Assembly: GCA_030538335.1 (NCBI GenBank)
Contig: JAUNUE010000090.1
Span: forward strand, 1-6,512
Length of the DNA: 6,512 nt
Source: Allobrachymonas sp.
Lineage (GTDB): Bacteria; Pseudomonadota; Gammaproteobacteria; Burkholderiales; Burkholderiaceae_C
Reading direction: 5' to 3'
Shown here in pieces: positions 4,813 through 6,512 of the stretch. Within the stretch, counting starts at the first letter, position 1, and each line of letters opens with the position of its first letter. A program made the translations under genes and the position numbers. A model generated the notes under the pieces. The model did no database searches. It was not told where the DNA came from and saw only the letters and a program-made list of their open reading frames with translations.

Positions 4813-6282
4813 GTGAATACGGCCCCAGAAAAAGAATCCACGCCCGTATCAAGCCCCGCCACGCCTGACGAGCCGCAGCTTCGCATCCTGCTGTGGCTGG
4901 TGGCGGTGGGGTTTTTCATGCAGACGCTGGATGCGACCATCGTCAACACCGCCCTGCCCGCGATGGCGCGCAGCCTCAACACCAGCCCCTTGCGCATGCA
5001 GACCGTGCTGGTGGCGTATTCGCTGACCATGGCCGTCCTGATTCCCATCTCGGGCTGGGTGGCCGACCGTTTTGGCACGCGCCGCGTGTTCATGGGCGCC
5101 ATTCTCGTATTCACGCTTGGTTCGCTGCTGTGCGGCCTGTCGTATACGGTGCCGCAACTCGTCGCTGCCCGCGTGGTGCAGGGTGCGGGCGGTGCGCTGA
5201 TGTTTCCTGTGGGGCGGCTGGCGGTGTTGCGTGCCTACCCGCGCGACCGCTTTCTGGATGCCATGAGTTTTGTTGCCATTCCCGGCCTGATCGGGCCGCT
5301 GCTGGGGCCTACGCTGGGCGGTTGGCTGGTGCAGATGGCTTCGTGGCACTGGATTTTTTTCATCAACCTGCCGGTAGGGCTGGTGGGCTGGGCGGCATCT
5401 TTGCGCTACATGCCCGACTTTCGCGGCACCGATGTGCCGCCGCTGGACAAGGGCGGCTACGCGCTGCTGGCGCTGGGCATGATGCTGGTGTCGCTGTCGG
5501 TGGATGTGATGGCCGATTTTCCGGGGCCGAAGGTGCTGATCGTGATTGCCGTCGTGTTCGGCCTCGCGAGCCTGGCAGCGTATTGGCTGCGCGCGGCGCG
5601 CCAAGACCGTCCGCTGTTCTCGCCCAGGTTGTTTGCCGTGCCAGCGCTTTCCATTGGCCTGCTCGGCAACCTGTTTTCGCGCCTGGGCAGCAGTGGCGTG
5701 CCGTTCCTGATCCCGCTGCTCATGCAATTGAAGTTGGGCTACCCACCCGCGCAAGCGGGCATGATGATGTTGCCCATTGCCAGCGCGGGCATGCTGGTCA
5801 AACGCTTTGCCACCTGGTCGATCACGCGCTACGGTTACCGCCGTGTGCTGGTACTCAACACCCTGTCGGTGGGTTTGCTGATTGCCAGTTTCAGCCTGCT
5901 GCCCTACGAACCTTTGTGGCTCATGCTGCCGCATTTGGCTATTTTTGGTGCGAGCAATTCGCTGCAGTTCACCGCCATGAACACGCTGGTGCTGCGCGAC
6001 CTCAACAGCCAGCAGGCCAGCAGCGGCAACAGCCTGTTGTCGATGACGCAAATGCTCGCCATCAGCCTGGGCGTGGCGCTGGCTGGCACGCTGCTGGTGG
6101 GCTTTAGCAACTGGTGGCAACAGCGCACGGGGCAGGCGCAGGCACTGCAGGCGTTTCAGGCAGCGCTGGTGTGCATGGGAACCCTTACGCTGGCATCGGC
6201 CTGGATCTTCTGGCAGCTTTCGCCGCAATCGGCGATGTACCGGCGCATCCACGCGCACGGTGCGCTGAACGTGGCGGATTGA
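4813..6282 (+). CDS. mdtD: MdtD-like multidrug MFS exporter (DHA2, 14-TM family)
   Basis: This is a 489-residue inner-membrane transporter of the major facilitator superfamily, DHA2 type, expected to be a proton-driven drug exporter. It resembles E. coli MdtD (YegB) closely in wording: FFMQTLDATIVNTALPAMA at about 34-52, motif A GWVADRFGTRR at 81-91, VVQGAGGALMFPVGRL at 121-136, motif C in IPGLIGPLLGPTLGGWL at 156-172, ASWHWIFFINLPVG at 176-189, and ASSGNSLLSM at 402-411. The substrate is unknown. The GTG at 4813 is the first possible start after an in-frame stop (the erpA TAA itself), and the first in-frame ATG (Met36) lies inside the first membrane helix, so GTG is chosen. No good Shine-Dalgarno is visible; with only 12 nt after the erpA stop, translation is probably coupled. 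E. coli mdtD lies in an mdtABCD-baeSR locus; no RND partner genes occur here, so the symbol reflects homology rather than shared context. Confidence 0.88.
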   Translation: MNTAPEKESTPVSSPATPDEPQLRILLWLVAVGFFMQTLDATIVNTALPAMARSLNTSPLRMQTVLVAYSLTMAVLIPISGWVADRFGTRRVFMGAILVFTLGSLLCGLSYTVPQLVAARVVQGAGGALMFPVGRLAVLRAYPRDRFLDAMSFVAIPGLIGPLLGPTLGGWLVQMASWHWIFFINLPVGLVGWAASLRYMPDFRGTDVPPLDKGGYALLALGMMLVSLSVDVMADFPGPKVLIVIAVVFGLASLAAYWLRAARQDRPLFSPRLFAVPALSIGLLGNLFSRLGSSGVPFLIPLLMQLKLGYPPAQAGMMMLPIASAGMLVKRFATWSITRYGYRRVLVLNTLSVGLLIASFSLLPYEPLWLMLPHLAIFGASNSLQFTAMNTLVLRDLNSQQASSGNSLLSMTQMLAISLGVALAGTLLVGFSNWWQQRTGQAQALQAFQAALVCMGTLTLASAWIFWQLSPQSAMYRRIHAHGALNVAD

Positions 6283-6414
6283 GTCTGATTCGCATCCCAA
6301 GCTGAAAAATAGCAAAAAAACGCTTTTTAATCAGGTGTTTACCGTCGGCTGCAAAAACTCTGGTCAACACTGCGACTACACTTGTTGACTGAGTGTTTCT
6401 GCTGTCTGCCTGCC

Positions 6415-6512
6415 ATGAACATGCCCCGCCCCAAAACCCTGTTGATGTTTTCAGTCGTTGTTGCGCTGATAACCATCGTGCTCAATATGGGTGCCTGGTA
6501 CGTTACAGGCTC
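6415..6512 (+). CDS. N-terminus of a membrane-anchored or exported protein (runs off right edge)
   Basis: ATG 6415 opens a frame that continues to the window end (32 complete codons): MNMPRPKTLLMFSVVVALIT, then IVLNMGAWYVTG. A short positively charged n-region is followed by a roughly 18-residue hydrophobic helix, typical of an uncleaved signal anchor or first transmembrane segment. No cleavage motif is evident. The first ATG and the one two codons later (6421) are both possible starts, and no clear Shine-Dalgarno precedes either. It is separated from the exporter gene by 132 bp and may be a new transcription unit. Too little is visible to name a family; a sensor or signalling protein with a periplasmic domain is one option. 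Confidence 0.55.
   Translation, partial: MNMPRPKTLLMFSVVVALITIVLNMGAWYVTG

Noticed and set aside
4849..6315. 488-codon open frame antisense to the MFS exporter
   Set aside because: It is the complement of a clear transporter gene, has an Arg/His/Gln-rich composition and no motif.
6305..6328. Intrinsic terminator after the exporter gene
   Set aside because: The only G/C pairing is a 3-bp AGC/GCT stem beside A and T runs with a bulge, too weak to call.

Overview
The window looks like the chromosome of a GC-rich betaproteobacterium, probably Burkholderiales and possibly Comamonadaceae-like. This rests on the style of the MnmE, ErpA and MdtD-type proteins and on codon use; no rRNA or other decisive marker is present. 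It has a housekeeping right half (about 2.8-6.5 kb) and an AT-richer, repeat-containing accessory left half (about 0.3-2.75 kb).

Left edge (1-298, minus strand): the start of a gene for a secreted protein with a clear signal peptide, cut by the window edge. An apparently non-coding stretch follows to 582.

Accessory block (583-2755): two 63-bp direct repeats, 2110 bp apart and differing at 5 positions, bracket a set of minus-strand genes of unknown function. In transcription order these are a possible 3' remnant of a lost gene (ends 2474), a 215-aa protein (2426-1779), a 230-aa protein coupled to it by an ATGA overlap (1782-1090), and a truncated second copy of the 215-aa gene (1033-584). The truncated copy keeps 130 residues and then reads into the left 63-bp repeat, which supplies its last 19 codons and stop. 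The two copies are identical over 212 bp but clearly diverged over the first ~126 bp. The right-hand repeat contains one half of a REPIN-like element: two inverted imperfect palindromes, each preceded on its own strand by GTAG. The left repeat carries a solitary version of the same palindrome, with a compensatory change in its stem.

Housekeeping block (2837-6512, plus strand): mnmE (tRNA wobble-uridine modification GTPase) is followed by a 185-bp gap with a plausible sigma70-type promoter. Then comes erpA (A-type Fe-S carrier) with a strong ribosome binding site. An mdtD-like DHA2-family MFS exporter starts with GTG 12 nt after the erpA stop, so these two are probably co-transcribed. The window ends inside the first codons of another plus-strand gene with an N-terminal membrane segment.

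The most interesting content is the accessory block: an unrecognised two-gene module with a mosaic, truncated paralogue whose breakpoint coincides with the edge of a REP-bearing repeat. Its function cannot be read from the sequence; an effector/immunity-type locus is one hypothesis.
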